Shown here piece by piece: positions 21,317-31,078 of a stretch of 64,000 nt of DNA (positions are counted from its first letter, which is position 1; the number at the start of each line of letters is the position of its first letter). The translations under genes and the position numbers were made by a program. Under the pieces are notes generated by a model, which saw nothing but the letters and a program-made list of their open reading frames with translations, had not been told where the DNA came from and searched no databases. The DNA is from Galliscardovia ingluviei (GTDB taxonomy: Bacteria; Actinomycetota; Actinomycetes; Actinomycetales; Bifidobacteriaceae): assembly GCF_014635685.1 (NCBI RefSeq), contig NZ_BMDH01000001.1:310001-374000 (forward strand), written 5' to 3'.

Positions 21317-22963
21317 TTACAGCGTATCAATCTGTAGTTCAAGTTGCTGGTTTGGTAGTGTTGCCTGAATTGGTAATCCCGCTTGACTAGGTAATGCTGA
21401 TTGGTTTGGTAGCTCTGGCTTGCTTGGCAATACTGGCTTACCATGTAGTAACGTGTGATGAGCACTTGTTACCGCAGTCTCAGTTGGCGAGGTTACGCGA
21501 GCAATAGGACGAATAGTTCCTTGCATAGTGCGTTCTATGCGCTGGTCTATTTCAAGTAATCCCAATGCTGCTAAGATATCGTGTTCGCTAAAACTGGGCT
21601 GTAATGTATTAAGCAATGTAGCCATACTGATACTGGTTGTGCCTGCTGTATCCAGCAGTTTCAGGATTTCTGATTGTACGCGTTGCTGTGCGGTGCTGCT
21701 GAGCATCGGCGCATGCGCTTCATGCAGCCAATCATCAAGCGCTTGAGGGTAGGGTAGTAGCGTAGCCTTTCCTTGGTAGACCAGCTCGTGGCAGCCAGTA
21801 TGGTGACCTTTTTGAATATCCCCCGGCACAGCAAGTACCGGTCGTGCTAAATCGGCAGCCCATGTTGCAGTGTTCAGTGCGCCGGAACGAGCTTGTGCCT
21901 GCACAATAATAACCGTGGATGCGTATGCTGCAATAAGTCGATTACGCAGCAAAAAGCGGTGTGGTCGAGGTATTTCTTCTGGTGCCATTTCGCTGATAAG
22001 CGCACCATGTGCTTGCACAATCTGATCAAATAAGGGGCGATTGCGTACTGGGCCTCGATGATTCAGTCCTCCAGCAATAATGGCGAGAGTTCGTCCTGCT
22101 TGTGCTTCATCTTGACCTGTACTGCGTTCATGGCGTGCCTGAATACAGGCTGCATGTGCAGCAGCATCAATACCCATTGCTCCTCCAGAGACTACCGTGT
22201 GCCCGCGGCGAGCTGCATGTAAAGCGAGTTGCTGTGTGATACGTATACCTTCAGGTGAAGTATATCGTGATCCCACAAGAGCAATAGGTTTCGCGCACGC
22301 ACTAAGTGTGTGTGCATCTCCCAATCCCCAAATACATAATGGTGCAACTGCATCGGTGCGCTGTGATAAATCATCCCATTGGTGAGGCCACAACATGCTA
22401 TCAGGTCCAAGAATCCAGTATGTGCCATTGCAAGTAAGTTGGGCTTGTAATTGGTCAATATTATGCAGGGGCAGTTGTGCAAGTTGCGCTCGCCACTGTT
22501 CTCGTATCTGATGCCACCGCGTTAGTCCTTGCTGGTGTATGATTTTTCCCCATTGCGCACAACCGGCAATAAGTGCTTTATCGAGTAGTGCGTCGGCGGT
22601 GCATTGTCTAGCATGATATTTAGTTTGCTGGGTGTGATTACAATATGCTTGTATCTCCTCATGCAATGCTTTTAATTGTTTAGTATGGGTGAGTTGTGGT
22701 CGATTGTCGTTATAGCGTTGCTGCGTATCGTCTTGGAACTGACCGTTATGCTGCGCCAGCGATAACGCTGCATATTGTTGTATCGCTTCATACAGCCATT
22801 GCGGTAGGGATGAAGTAATTGGAGCAACTATCAGTGCAAGCGCGAATACTCCTGAACCAGCTCCCTGTATCAGTCCATACGCTAAACTATCGGGCTCCCC
22901 AATAGCCTTCGTCAATATTGCACGTGCCAATGTTTCGTTAGTAATATGTGGTGTTCCAGACAT
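21317..22963 (-). CDS. dprA: DNA-processing protein DprA (Smf)
   Basis: Binds single-stranded DNA and loads RecA during natural transformation. The Rossmann core reads IALVGSRYTSPEG ... VVSGGAMGIDAAAH, followed by EIPRPHRFLLRNRLIA and QARSGALNTA, all typical of DprA. A helical N-terminal domain and a C-terminal winged-helix region (residues about 440-495) frame it. The tail is a Leu/Pro/Gln repeat (LPSKPELPNQSALPSQ). I choose the ATG at 22963 (MSGTPHI), with AAGGAA upstream, over a frame opening 45 bases earlier. It is the last gene of the minus-strand group yraN-comM-dprA. Confidence 0.92.
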   Translation of the reverse strand: MSGTPHITNETLARAILTKAIGEPDSLAYGLIQGAGSGVFALALIVAPITSSLPQWLYEAIQQYAALSLAQHNGQFQDDTQQRYNDNRPQLTHTKQLKALHEEIQAYCNHTQQTKYHARQCTADALLDKALIAGCAQWGKIIHQQGLTRWHQIREQWRAQLAQLPLHNIDQLQAQLTCNGTYWILGPDSMLWPHQWDDLSQRTDAVAPLCIWGLGDAHTLSACAKPIALVGSRYTSPEGIRITQQLALHAARRGHTVVSGGAMGIDAAAHAACIQARHERSTGQDEAQAGRTLAIIAGGLNHRGPVRNRPLFDQIVQAHGALISEMAPEEIPRPHRFLLRNRLIAAYASTVIIVQAQARSGALNTATWAADLARPVLAVPGDIQKGHHTGCHELVYQGKATLLPYPQALDDWLHEAHAPMLSSTAQQRVQSEILKLLDTAGTTSISMATLLNTLQPSFSEHDILAALGLLEIDQRIERTMQGTIRPIARVTSPTETAVTSAHHTLLHGKPVLPSKPELPNQSALPSQAGLPIQATLPNQQLELQIDTL

Positions 22964-23028
22964 GATATTCCTTATTAGGCGTTCGACGAAAGATATAACA
23001 ATATGCAAAACTCAGATACAAAACGCTC

Positions 23029-24621
23029 TTAGGCGTGAATACGGGTACGCAAGGATAAGCCAGCTGCAATATCATCTATAGTCGGCTTATCAGCATGACG
23101 AAGGTCGGCAATAGTCCACGCTAGTCGCAGTGCTCTATCCGCGCCACGTAAGGAAACTCGTTCCTGATCTAAGGCTTCAATGATCGGTAATAAGGCGTGA
23201 CGAGGTGTATACTCACGCAGCCACTGACCAGAGGCTTGCCCATTACATGACCAACCCAATTCACGATACCGATACTGTGCTCGATTACGTGCTTCGCATA
23301 CACGCTCGCGCAATATATGACTTGTCTCCTGTGGCTGCTCAGGGCTTGGAACAAATAAACTCTCTTGAGGAACTTCAATTTGAATATCAATGCGGTCAAG
23401 AATAGGTCCTGAAAGTCTGTTGAAATAACGTGATTTTTCTCGAGGACTGCACGAACATCGTCTGCCGTTGCCCCAATCATATCCGCATGGACATGGGTTT
23501 GCTGCAAGAATCAGTTGGATATGAGCAGGGAATGTGGTACTCATTTTAGCTCGAGCTACAGTAATTTGCCCGGTTTCTAAAGGTTCTCGAATGGTTTGCA
23601 GTACTCGTGGCTGAAATTCAGGTGCTTCATCCAAAAAGAGTACGCCATGATGTGCTCGCGTTACAGCTCCAGGTCGAGCAATGCCAGCGCCACCACCAAC
23701 TAAAGACGCTGCGCTTGCTGTATGGTGAGGCGCTTCAAAAGGAGGGATATTACTAATACCAAATTGTCCGAGCGTACCTGCTAGGGAACGAATCGAAGCG
23801 ACTTCTAGCTGTTGCTGTGTGCTGAGAGGAGGCAAAATAGTGGAAAAACGACTTGCTAACATGGATTTGCCTGTACCTGGAGGGCCTACCATCATCATAT
23901 GATGCCCACCAGCAGCCGCAATAACAAGCGCATGCTTGGCCTGAGTCTGACCAATAACATCAACCATATCGCCTTGTAGTTGGCTGTGCATATCAGTGTT
24001 ATCACCCGATAGGGTAGGCCGTGAATGAACTGCGCGCTCAAGATATTGATCACATAATTGGTCAATACTATATCGACGCTGTGCAGAGGCAGAACCAATA
24101 CGTAGTAGATCAATGAGATCGCGTAAATGCTCAATACCGATAGCACGTATTTCTGGCACAAGTCTTGCTTCAGCTAAATTAGCCGCAGGCACGAGAGCAT
24201 GCGTAATATGATGAGTTTTAGCAAAAAGCAGCATAGGTAAAATTCCAGCAATAGGTAGTACTCTGCCATCTAAATTCAACTCACCAAGAGCCACTACATG
24301 TTCTATAAGTGTAGGTGGTACTAATCCTTGTGCTGCAAGTATGCTCAATGTAATAGCAAGATCGTGTCCAGAACCTGTTTTTGGCACTGATGCTGGTGAA
24401 AGATTCACAGTAATGCGTGCACTTGGCCAAGGCAAGCCAGTCGCTGTAACTGCAGAGCGTACGCGCTCTCTGGCCTCTTGTAATGCGGTATCAGGCAGCC
24501 CAATAATAGCAAACTGAGGCAGCCCCGCATGAATACTGGTTTGCATGGTAAGCAGATATGCCTGAATACCCGTAAGTCCTATGGAGAGTGAAGATCCAAT
24601 TTTTGTGCGTGCTGTTGTCAT
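23029..24621 (-). CDS. comM: YifB/ComM family Mg chelatase-like AAA+ ATPase
   Basis: A hexameric helicase-type AAA+ ATPase that aids branch migration in transformation. The N-terminal Lon-protease-like ChlI domain (GLPDTALQEARERVRSA) is followed by Walker A GPPGTGKSMLA at about residue 244, Walker B VLFLDEAPEF, and the zinc-like cysteine set CPCGY ... CSCSP. The ATG at 24621 has GTGAGG upstream. It starts 6 bases after the yraN stop and ends 65 bases before dprA, the standard actinobacterial order. Confidence 0.93.
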   Translation of the reverse strand: MTTARTKIGSSLSIGLTGIQAYLLTMQTSIHAGLPQFAIIGLPDTALQEARERVRSAVTATGLPWPSARITVNLSPASVPKTGSGHDLAITLSILAAQGLVPPTLIEHVVALGELNLDGRVLPIAGILPMLLFAKTHHITHALVPAANLAEARLVPEIRAIGIEHLRDLIDLLRIGSASAQRRYSIDQLCDQYLERAVHSRPTLSGDNTDMHSQLQGDMVDVIGQTQAKHALVIAAAGGHHMMMVGPPGTGKSMLASRFSTILPPLSTQQQLEVASIRSLAGTLGQFGISNIPPFEAPHHTASAASLVGGGAGIARPGAVTRAHHGVLFLDEAPEFQPRVLQTIREPLETGQITVARAKMSTTFPAHIQLILAANPCPCGYDWGNGRRCSCSPREKSRYFNRLSGPILDRIDIQIEVPQESLFVPSPEQPQETSHILRERVCEARNRAQYRYRELGWSCNGQASGQWLREYTPRHALLPIIEALDQERVSLRGADRALRLAWTIADLRHADKPTIDDIAAGLSLRTRIHA

Positions 24622-24627
24622 GATGCC

Positions 24628-25053
24628 TCACTCAGAAAATACATGTTCAATGCAGTCAACCTGTGGTTGTGCTAATTCCATGCACACGCGAATAGCAATA
24701 ACATCAAAACGTATACCAGTATGTGGGTAATCACTACCGTGGATATACAACCACCATCGCGCAGTCTTTTGAATTTGCGATTGCTTACGTGCTGTTATCG
24801 CTTCTTGAGGAGTGCCATACAAGGTGCTTCTTCTGGTTTTTACTTCGATAAAACTCAGCATACCGGTTGGCGAAAGAGCGATAATATCAAGTTCGCCAAA
24901 TCGATTCGACCAATTGCGCGCAATAATGCGCCATTGTTGTGTACGTAGCCAAAGTGCAGCGTAGGTTTCTCCGAACTGACCAAGTTGTTTTGCCGTGATT
25001 GTTGGATCATGCATTACTTGTGCCAAATGCTGTAAATCTTGAAAACTATTCAT
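24628..25053 (-). CDS. yraN: UPF0102 family protein YraN
   Basis: A small protein (141 aa) of the endonuclease-like PD-(D/E)XK fold. The conserved residues are visible in GQFGETYAALWL, NRFGELDIIAL and FIEVKTRRSTLYG, which give the E-D-ExK triad. Its cellular role is unsettled. It leads the transcript yraN-comM-dprA and may take part in DNA uptake or processing. Confidence 0.88.
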   Translation of the reverse strand: MNSFQDLQHLAQVMHDPTITAKQLGQFGETYAALWLRTQQWRIIARNWSNRFGELDIIALSPTGMLSFIEVKTRRSTLYGTPQEAITARKQSQIQKTARWWLYIHGSDYPHTGIRFDVIAIRVCMELAQPQVDCIEHVFSE

Positions 25054-25127
25054 AGTATTAGTTCAGCAGAAGGTAATTGAGCTGTCATGTGTTGAAAGGA
25101 TTGTGGACAAGTGAATACCCCCTATCC

Positions 25128-25152
25128 TTTTGTGAGCGTGTTGCGCACAAAA
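25128..25152. promoter_or_regulatory. Inverted repeat upstream of the LuxR-type regulator
   Basis: TTTTGTG ... CACAAAA (7-bp arms, 11-base spacer) lies 40-65 bases before the regulator start, in the divergent gap with yraN. It is a candidate operator. I see no standard promoter I would defend. Confidence 0.35.
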
Positions 25153-25193
25153 GTTGAGTATGGTAAGAGCTGAACATGGTTGGGGGTAATTTC

Positions 25194-25883
25194 ATGGAGC
25201 AATTGGACTTTTCGATAGGGGGACGTTCGGGGGATTTGTCAATTGCGATAGTCGACAGTGACAATTTTGCGCTTGCATACTTGGCGCACCGGTTGCAAAC
25301 ATCAATGCCATTAGCAACTATCGTATGGACAGCGAATTCAGGCAATGAAACAGTAGAACGTTGTCTCACCGATCCGCGACCACGCATAGTGCTGATGGGA
25401 ATCGGATACTCCGGTATGCAAGGCATGGGTGTATGTCGCACCATCCGAGCTCATAATGACACAACATCATTAGTGCTTTTTGCTCCAGTAGTAACTACCG
25501 AGCATCGCATGCGTGCTGCAGCTTCAGGCGCACAAGGTATTTATGCCAAACAAGTGGAGACTAATATTGAGCATATTATTGGGCGTGCGCAATCTGGTGC
25601 CGCATTGCAAGACGGGTTTATGTCTGTATCCGAGGCTTATCGGAAGCTGAGAGAGGCTCCTATTCCAAGACAGTTCCGTCTTTCTCCCCGTGAAGCTGCG
25701 GCTTTGGACCTAGCAAGCCGTGGACTAAGTATGGATCAGATTAGTGAGTATATGGGCGTTAAGCCATCCACAGTGAAAACTTTTGTTACTCGAGCTTCTC
25801 ATAAATTGGGCGTGCAAACAGTGCGTCAAGCCATTGCAGTGTGGACTGAAAATTCTAGGTTTGTTGCCCCTCAGATGCGCTGA
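25194..25883 (+). CDS. LuxR/NarL-type regulator with atypical receiver domain
   Basis: A DNA-binding regulator with an N-terminal receiver-like domain (about residues 12-125) and a C-terminal LuxR helix-turn-helix (LSPREAAALDLASRGLSMDQISEYMGVKPSTVKTFVTRA). The receiver lacks the phospho-acceptor: the strand-3 position where VLMD is expected reads VLMGIGYSGMQG, with Gly for Asp. The strand-1 acidic residues (VDSDN) and the lysine (IYAKQ) remain. It is therefore probably not controlled by phosphorylation, and no kinase gene adjoins it. The start is ATG 25194, after GGGGGTAA, or ATG 25176. Confidence 0.85.
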   Translation: MEQLDFSIGGRSGDLSIAIVDSDNFALAYLAHRLQTSMPLATIVWTANSGNETVERCLTDPRPRIVLMGIGYSGMQGMGVCRTIRAHNDTTSLVLFAPVVTTEHRMRAAASGAQGIYAKQVETNIEHIIGRAQSGAALQDGFMSVSEAYRKLREAPIPRQFRLSPREAAALDLASRGLSMDQISEYMGVKPSTVKTFVTRASHKLGVQTVRQAIAVWTENSRFVAPQMR

Positions 25884-25942
25884 AACCTTAAACTAATATT
25901 AAGCTGATACAAAGCTAATATATACAAAAACATATAAAAATT

Positions 25943-26006
25943 AAGGGGACGCGCACTAATAGCTCAATAGTCTAATATTTAGAAAGCTAAAAGTACGCGC
26001 CCCTTT
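25943..26006. terminator. Bidirectional terminator between convergent genes
   Basis: Arms AAGGGG(A)CGCG and CGCG(C)CCCTT flank a loop of about 40 bases. T-rich sequence follows on the plus strand, and AT-rich sequence follows on the minus strand. It separates the LuxR-type gene from the pyridoxamine kinase gene. Confidence 0.55.
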
Positions 26007-26061
26007 GCATTACTGTGGAACAACAATGCCATGCCACAGTACAATTGCTATGAAACAAAAG

Positions 26062-26940
26062 TTATTGCTGTACGAGTGCAGTCATTTCTCCAAGATTCAA
26101 TTCAAAGCTCACACCGCGCTCAGTAAAGTTTGGCTGGTTGCGTGTACTTTGCATAGCATGGCGCACAAACTCACCTGCAATCTGGGCGCTTTCAGCAACG
26201 CTGCGACCAGACATTACTGCTCCGCACAGAGCAGAGGCAAATGCGTCACCCGTGCCGTGAATCATATAAGGGAGCTTTTCATGAGTGAGCAAAGTAAACT
26301 GATCGGCACCATCTGCTGCATTGGCTACCGCATTGCGCAAAGTACCATCCCCACGATCAATGCCCTTGAGAACAACATTTTTTGCGCCAAGATCAAGCAA
26401 AGTGCCAAGCCAGTCTACAATCTGCTCGTCATTGAGATTCTGACCAGGGTACTCACGACCAGTTAAAATAGAAGCCTCAGTAAGATTTGGCATGAGAATA
26501 TCAGCGCCATCAGCAAGTTTTGCCATCTCTTGGCACAGTTCCTCGGTATAGGTCGGGTACATATGACCGCCGTCGCCCATAACAGGATCTACTAAACGCA
26601 AAGCATGTGGATATTCACGATACAAGCGCTGAATAATAGCTACTTGTTCTGCTGAACCAAGAAAACCGCTGTACACACCATCTAAATCAACGCCTTCTTG
26701 CTGCCATGCATCCAAATATCCTGCAAGAATCTCGGTAGTGTCATGGAAGGTATAGTGCTGATACATGGTGTGGGCACTAAAAAGTGCAGTTGGCACAGGA
26801 CATACGTCACATCCTGCTGCAGAAAGAATAGGAATTGCTGCAGTTAGTGAGCATTTTCCGTAGCCACACATATCATGTACAGCTGCAATGCGTGGGATGT
26901 AAGTGGCATCACGCTGGTAAAGAACAGCATTGTTACTCAT
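26062..26940 (-). CDS. pdxY: Pyridoxamine/pyridoxal kinase
   Basis: Phosphorylates vitamin B6 vitamers in the pyridoxal phosphate salvage pathway. It is a ribokinase-fold enzyme of 292 residues. Visible are the N-terminal HDMCGYGKCSLTAAIPILSA, the central VDPVMGDGGHMY (metal/ATP site) and the anion-hole motif HGTGDAFASAL with the catalytic Asp. The ATG at 26940 has AAAGGCAAG upstream. It is divergent from metY, which uses PLP, so the pair makes metabolic sense, but they are not co-transcribed. Confidence 0.9.
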   Translation of the reverse strand: MSNNAVLYQRDATYIPRIAAVHDMCGYGKCSLTAAIPILSAAGCDVCPVPTALFSAHTMYQHYTFHDTTEILAGYLDAWQQEGVDLDGVYSGFLGSAEQVAIIQRLYREYPHALRLVDPVMGDGGHMYPTYTEELCQEMAKLADGADILMPNLTEASILTGREYPGQNLNDEQIVDWLGTLLDLGAKNVVLKGIDRGDGTLRNAVANAADGADQFTLLTHEKLPYMIHGTGDAFASALCGAVMSGRSVAESAQIAGEFVRHAMQSTRNQPNFTERGVSFELNLGEMTALVQQ

Positions 26941-27190
26941 GCTGGCTTGCCTTTCTTTGTTGGTGATAGTTATGTACTCTACACTGTATCGCGCAAATTG
27001 TGTTCTAGCTTACAATAACCACATAATAAAAATACTTGACGTTTTTATGAAATTGAACAATTGCAGGCAACTGTAAAGCGTCATAACTTTTATCAATAAC
27101 GAATTTCGATGTTTTACTGTTGTATTAAGGATTTGTCTTGTAAAGTCATGACTAAAGAGAACCAACCACTTCTAGAAAGAGGCATTTATT

Positions 27191-28498
27191 ATGAGCAACC
27201 CACAATATCATTTTGAGACGTTGCAGCTGCACGCAGGTCAGGAGCAAGCAGATCCAGCAACTGATTCTCGTGCCGTCCCAATTTATGCTACAACCAGCTA
27301 TGTGTTCCATGATTTTGATCATGCAGCAGCACGATTTGGATTAACTGATTCTGGAAATATTTATGGGCGTTTGACAAATTCTACCCAGGAGGCGTTTGAA
27401 AAGCGTATCGCAGCTCTTGAAGGTGGTACTGCAGCTCTTGCTGTTGCTTCTGGTGCAGCAGCTGTTGAATATTCTATTCGCAATATCACTCGTCAGGGTG
27501 ATCATATTGTAGCTGCAAAGAATCTGTATGGCGGTACCTACAATTTGCTTGCCCATACTTTGCCTAATGATGGTGTTACTACCACATTTGTTGATTTGAA
27601 TCCTGCATCATTTGAGGCTGCTATCCAAGATAATACTAAGTTGGTGTATTTAGAGACTTTTGGTAATCCAAATGCCGATTTGCCTGATTTAGAAGCCATT
27701 GCTGAGATTGCACATCGTCATGGTTTGCCAGTAATCGTGGATAACACGTTTGCAACTCCATATCTGTTCCGCCCTCTAGAGTACGGCGCAGATATTGTAG
27801 TGGAATCAGCAACAAAGTTTATTGGCGGTCATGGTACAACACTTGGCGGTGTAATTGTAGACGGAGGTTCTTTCAACTGGGCACAAACTCCAGGAAAGTA
27901 TCCTACGTTGAGCGAACCTGACCCAAGCTATCACGGCTTGAATTTCTATGAAGCACTAGGTCCTGTGGCTTATGTAACACGTATTCGTGCTGTGTTGCTG
28001 CGCGATACTGGTGCTTGCATTTCGCCATTTGCTGCTTTCTTGCTATTGCAGGGCACGGAAACCTTGTCATTGCGTGTTGAGCGTCATGTCCAAAATGCAT
28101 TAGCAGTAGTTGATTATTTGCGTACTGTTGATGTTGTTGAATCGATTAGCCATCCTTCACTTGAAGGTCGTGAAGATCATGAGCGGTATTTGCGTTATTT
28201 CCCTAATGGTGGTGGCTCTATTTTCACCTTCGATATTAAGGGTGGTAAGGATGCGGCTCGCGTGTTTATCAATAAATTGCAGCTTTTCTCATTACTTGCC
28301 AATGTTGCTGATGCCAAGAGTTTGGTAATTCACCCAGCTTCTACTACACACTCTCAGGAGACTGAGGAGGAGCAGTTGGAGCAGGGTATTCGTCCAGGCA
28401 CCATTCGCTTGTCTATTGGTTTGGAGCACATTGACGATATTTTGGCTGATTTGCAGCGCGGTTTTGATGCAGTTCGTGCATCTGGATTGGCAAAGTAA
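27191..28498 (+). CDS. metY: O-acetylhomoserine sulfhydrylase (Cys/Met metabolism PLP enzyme)
   Basis: PLP-dependent enzyme that makes homocysteine from O-acetylhomoserine and sulfide. The 435-residue length fits MetY rather than the shorter MetB/MetC. The PLP lysine lies in SATKFIGGHGTTLGG at about residue 209. Other family segments are YGGTYNLL, FGNPNADLPDLE and the C-terminal SLVIHPASTTHSQ ... IRLSIGLEH. The ATG at 27191 has GAAAGAGG upstream. The 250-base leader is AT-rich, and I could not assign a riboswitch to it. A terminator follows. Confidence 0.93.
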   Translation: MSNPQYHFETLQLHAGQEQADPATDSRAVPIYATTSYVFHDFDHAAARFGLTDSGNIYGRLTNSTQEAFEKRIAALEGGTAALAVASGAAAVEYSIRNITRQGDHIVAAKNLYGGTYNLLAHTLPNDGVTTTFVDLNPASFEAAIQDNTKLVYLETFGNPNADLPDLEAIAEIAHRHGLPVIVDNTFATPYLFRPLEYGADIVVESATKFIGGHGTTLGGVIVDGGSFNWAQTPGKYPTLSEPDPSYHGLNFYEALGPVAYVTRIRAVLLRDTGACISPFAAFLLLQGTETLSLRVERHVQNALAVVDYLRTVDVVESISHPSLEGREDHERYLRYFPNGGGSIFTFDIKGGKDAARVFINKLQLFSLLANVADAKSLVIHPASTTHSQETEEEQLEQGIRPGTIRLSIGLEHIDDILADLQRGFDAVRASGLAK

Positions 28499-28560
28499 GG
28501 TAGATAGTTGAGGCTCTGTAGCATTTGACTGGTTGAGCCGCTACACTAGAAGTAGTTTCC

Positions 28561-28599
28561 AATGAGGGCATGTAGTACATACTATGTGCCCTCATTTGT
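28561..28599 (+). terminator. Terminator after metY
   Basis: AATGAGGGCA ... TGCCCTCATT is a 10-bp stem with a 16-base loop, followed by TG-rich then AT-rich sequence. The rest of the gap to 28792 shows no gene. Confidence 0.7.
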
Positions 28600-28792
28600 G
28601 TGTACATTATATGATCGCTATGCTGTGCAAAGTGCCGTGTAAAGCTGCAAATAGCATGGCATAACATGTATGCATACGAGCTTTGCTTGGCATAAGTGCA
28701 AGCAGTATTGATCATGCTTGCATGAGCAGATCCATGCTGTAATTGCTGTAGATTCCGCATGTAGAATGCAGTAGGGTAGCGGAGAGGAATAT

Positions 28793-30295
28793 ATGAGCCA
28801 ACTAGAGACATTAGAGCAGACATTAGAACGCCAACAACAAACTACAACGACGTCTGTAGGCAATAGCAATGACCGTATTTCAGGCAAACTTATTGGCTCA
28901 ATTTTAGCCGTTGGTTCTCTTGCATTTATTGGAATCTTGACAGAAACTGTAATGACAGTGCTGTTTCCTCAATTGATGCGCGAACTTCATGTAGGTACTG
29001 CGCAAGTACAGTGGATTACCACAATTTACTTGCTCTCTGTTGGTGTGACTATGCCAATTTCCTCGTATCTGAAACGAAAATACACGCTGAAATCCATTTT
29101 TGTTGCAGCAACTATTCTTGCTCTGCTCGGCTCGTGCATTATGATTGTTGGGCACTCATTCATTGTGCTGATTATTGCGCGCATTATCCAAGGTATTGGA
29201 TCAGGTATTGCAGCACCGCTGATGAATAATATTATTTTAGAACAGTCCCCACGATCTAAAGTGGGACGTTTAATGGGTGTTGGATCTCTGGTGATTACTG
29301 TTGCTCCAGCCATTGGTCCGACTGTAGGCGGGGCGGTTACCAGTGTGCTGCCGTGGCGTGCTATTTTCGTTATGGTTCTGCCTATTATGCTTATTGCATT
29401 AGTGGTGGGGTTGATGTGTATTGAACAAAAAACTCCAACGCAGGAGGCTCGACTTAACCCTGTGCAATTCATTGCTATTATTGTGGGGCTTTCTGGACTG
29501 ATTCTGGGGCTTAATCAAGCTGGTGTGGCTATTGCACATGCAGTGCAAGGTACATCGTTGACACCAAGTTTGCCGCTTGCAGTAGGTAGTATAGTTATCG
29601 GAATTGTGTCACTAGTGTTCTTTGGATATTCTTCAAGACGTGCATTTTCTCCGCTGATTCGTCTTGGTATTTTGCGCGATCGCGTGGTGGTATTGCATTT
29701 AATTGCATTTGCTATTTTGCCAATGGTGGGTATCGGTTTTGGATATGTGATTACTAATGTTGCTCAACTCGCTCTTGGTACTAGTGCCGTTGTTGCCGGT
29801 GCACTGGTGTTGCCTGGGGCGTTAATTGGTGCATTCTGCGCTCCTATTGGCGGCATGTTGCTGGATAAGTTTGGTCCTAGAAAACCAGTTATTGCAGCAT
29901 TCTGCGGAGCTACAGTGGGTCCAGTTTTGCTGTTGCTTTGTTCACCAATACTTAATAGCGCTATGCTCGCTGGATTTTATTTTATTTTTGCACTCTGCTA
30001 CGCACTTGGTTTTTCTAATATTATGACCAGCGCTTTAATGGATATTGAGCCAGCATTTGTGCCTGATGGTAATGCGCTATTCAACACCATGTTGCAATTT
30101 GGTGGGGCTGCAGGGACTACTGTTTTTGCAACACTGCTTACTGTGGCACAAGCTACTACGCAGCAGGGCAGTTTAGCATTTGCTCAAGCTACGCGAGTGG
30201 GGGCGGCTTGGTCATTTGCTCTGATGTGCGTGATTTGTGTTACTGCATTAGGTGCATTAATCATGGCATTCCGCATTCGAGCTAAGCGTGCATAG
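28793..30295 (+). CDS. MFS drug/metabolite exporter, DHA2 (14-span) family
   Basis: A 500-residue membrane transporter with about 14 hydrophobic segments, as in EmrB/QacA. Motif A appears as SSYLKRKYTLKSIF. The family signature after the third span reads RIIQGIGSGIAAPLMNNIILEQSPRSKVGRLMGVGSLVITVAPAIGPTVGG (given in pieces: RIIQGIGSGIAAP, then VAPAIGPTVGG). The ATG at 28793 follows GAGAGGAAT. It is probably a proton-driven exporter. The substrate is not visible, and no regulator lies next to it. Confidence 0.9.
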   Translation: MSQLETLEQTLERQQQTTTTSVGNSNDRISGKLIGSILAVGSLAFIGILTETVMTVLFPQLMRELHVGTAQVQWITTIYLLSVGVTMPISSYLKRKYTLKSIFVAATILALLGSCIMIVGHSFIVLIIARIIQGIGSGIAAPLMNNIILEQSPRSKVGRLMGVGSLVITVAPAIGPTVGGAVTSVLPWRAIFVMVLPIMLIALVVGLMCIEQKTPTQEARLNPVQFIAIIVGLSGLILGLNQAGVAIAHAVQGTSLTPSLPLAVGSIVIGIVSLVFFGYSSRRAFSPLIRLGILRDRVVVLHLIAFAILPMVGIGFGYVITNVAQLALGTSAVVAGALVLPGALIGAFCAPIGGMLLDKFGPRKPVIAAFCGATVGPVLLLLCSPILNSAMLAGFYFIFALCYALGFSNIMTSALMDIEPAFVPDGNALFNTMLQFGGAAGTTVFATLLTVAQATTQQGSLAFAQATRVGAAWSFALMCVICVTALGALIMAFRIRAKRA

Positions 30296-30427
30296 TACGC
30301 TTAACAATATGCCATTACGTATGCAGTTAGTGTGTTGCTGCTGTATATGCAAATACGAAGTAGTAATTGTATTTGTATATATGAGGTAATACACAGTGCT
30401 TAAAAGTGGTTGTGGTACAGTGGATGC

Positions 30428-31078
30428 ATGAGTTCCAGCACGCCGCATTTGTTTCCCCAATCCGAAGCGTCTGCAACAGAGCATACGGATGCCAATACTG
30501 AGTATGAAAAAATACGGGATATTACTGAACACAGCGCAGCACCCGGGACGCCTACTCATGCGCAAGAGCAGGTTATCGCAGCAACACCAATTGATCGGGT
30601 GATGTGGCGTCCACTGCCGTATGAGATTTGTCGTGTATGGCGTATGCGGTTATGGATTGGTTACGCGCTTGCGCTTATTGTGCTTGGTGTGATTTGTGGT
30701 GTGTTGTGGTATCAACATTGGCTCCTACCATGGGGAATTATTCCAGTATGTGTGGTAGCAGTATTGCTACTTATTGGCGCTATTACCGTGCCATTTAGAG
30801 TGCGATGGCGTTACTCCTTTACTGCATATGCTATTGATGAGCATAATATTTGGATGCGCGACGGCTGGTTTATCAGGGAGACGCAAATCGTGCCGTTCAA
30901 TCGCGTACAACATCTGAGTACTAGCCAAGGTCCATTATTGCGCCGTCAGCATCTTCGCGAGGTTAGTGTGCGAACAGCTATGGGTGTTCATACTATTCCA
31001 GCATTACAAGAAACTCAGGCGAATCAAGTGGTAGATACCGTTAATGAAAAGGTATTGCGCTCGCGAGAGGAGTTGTAG
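30428..31078 (+). CDS. Bacterial PH-domain (bPH2) membrane protein, YdbS-like
   Basis: A 216-residue protein with a polar N-terminal 65 residues, then two membrane spans (about 75-120) and a DUF304/bPH2 domain: YSFTAYAIDEHNIWMRDGWF, then TQIVPFNRVQHLSTSQGPLLRR, the YdbS hallmark. I place the start at ATG 30428 (MSSSTPH). The earlier TTG has no better support. Its stop overlaps the GTG of the next gene by one base, so the two are translationally coupled, the usual ydbS-ydbT arrangement. The role of such pairs is poorly defined; lipid or envelope functions have been suggested. Confidence 0.85.
   Translation: MSSSTPHLFPQSEASATEHTDANTEYEKIRDITEHSAAPGTPTHAQEQVIAATPIDRVMWRPLPYEICRVWRMRLWIGYALALIVLGVICGVLWYQHWLLPWGIIPVCVVAVLLLIGAITVPFRVRWRYSFTAYAIDEHNIWMRDGWFIRETQIVPFNRVQHLSTSQGPLLRRQHLREVSVRTAMGVHTIPALQETQANQVVDTVNEKVLRSREEL

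Noticed and set aside
26941-27190. Possible SAM or T-box riboswitch before metY
   Set aside because: I could not find the conserved stems, a T-box sequence or an intrinsic terminator in the leader.
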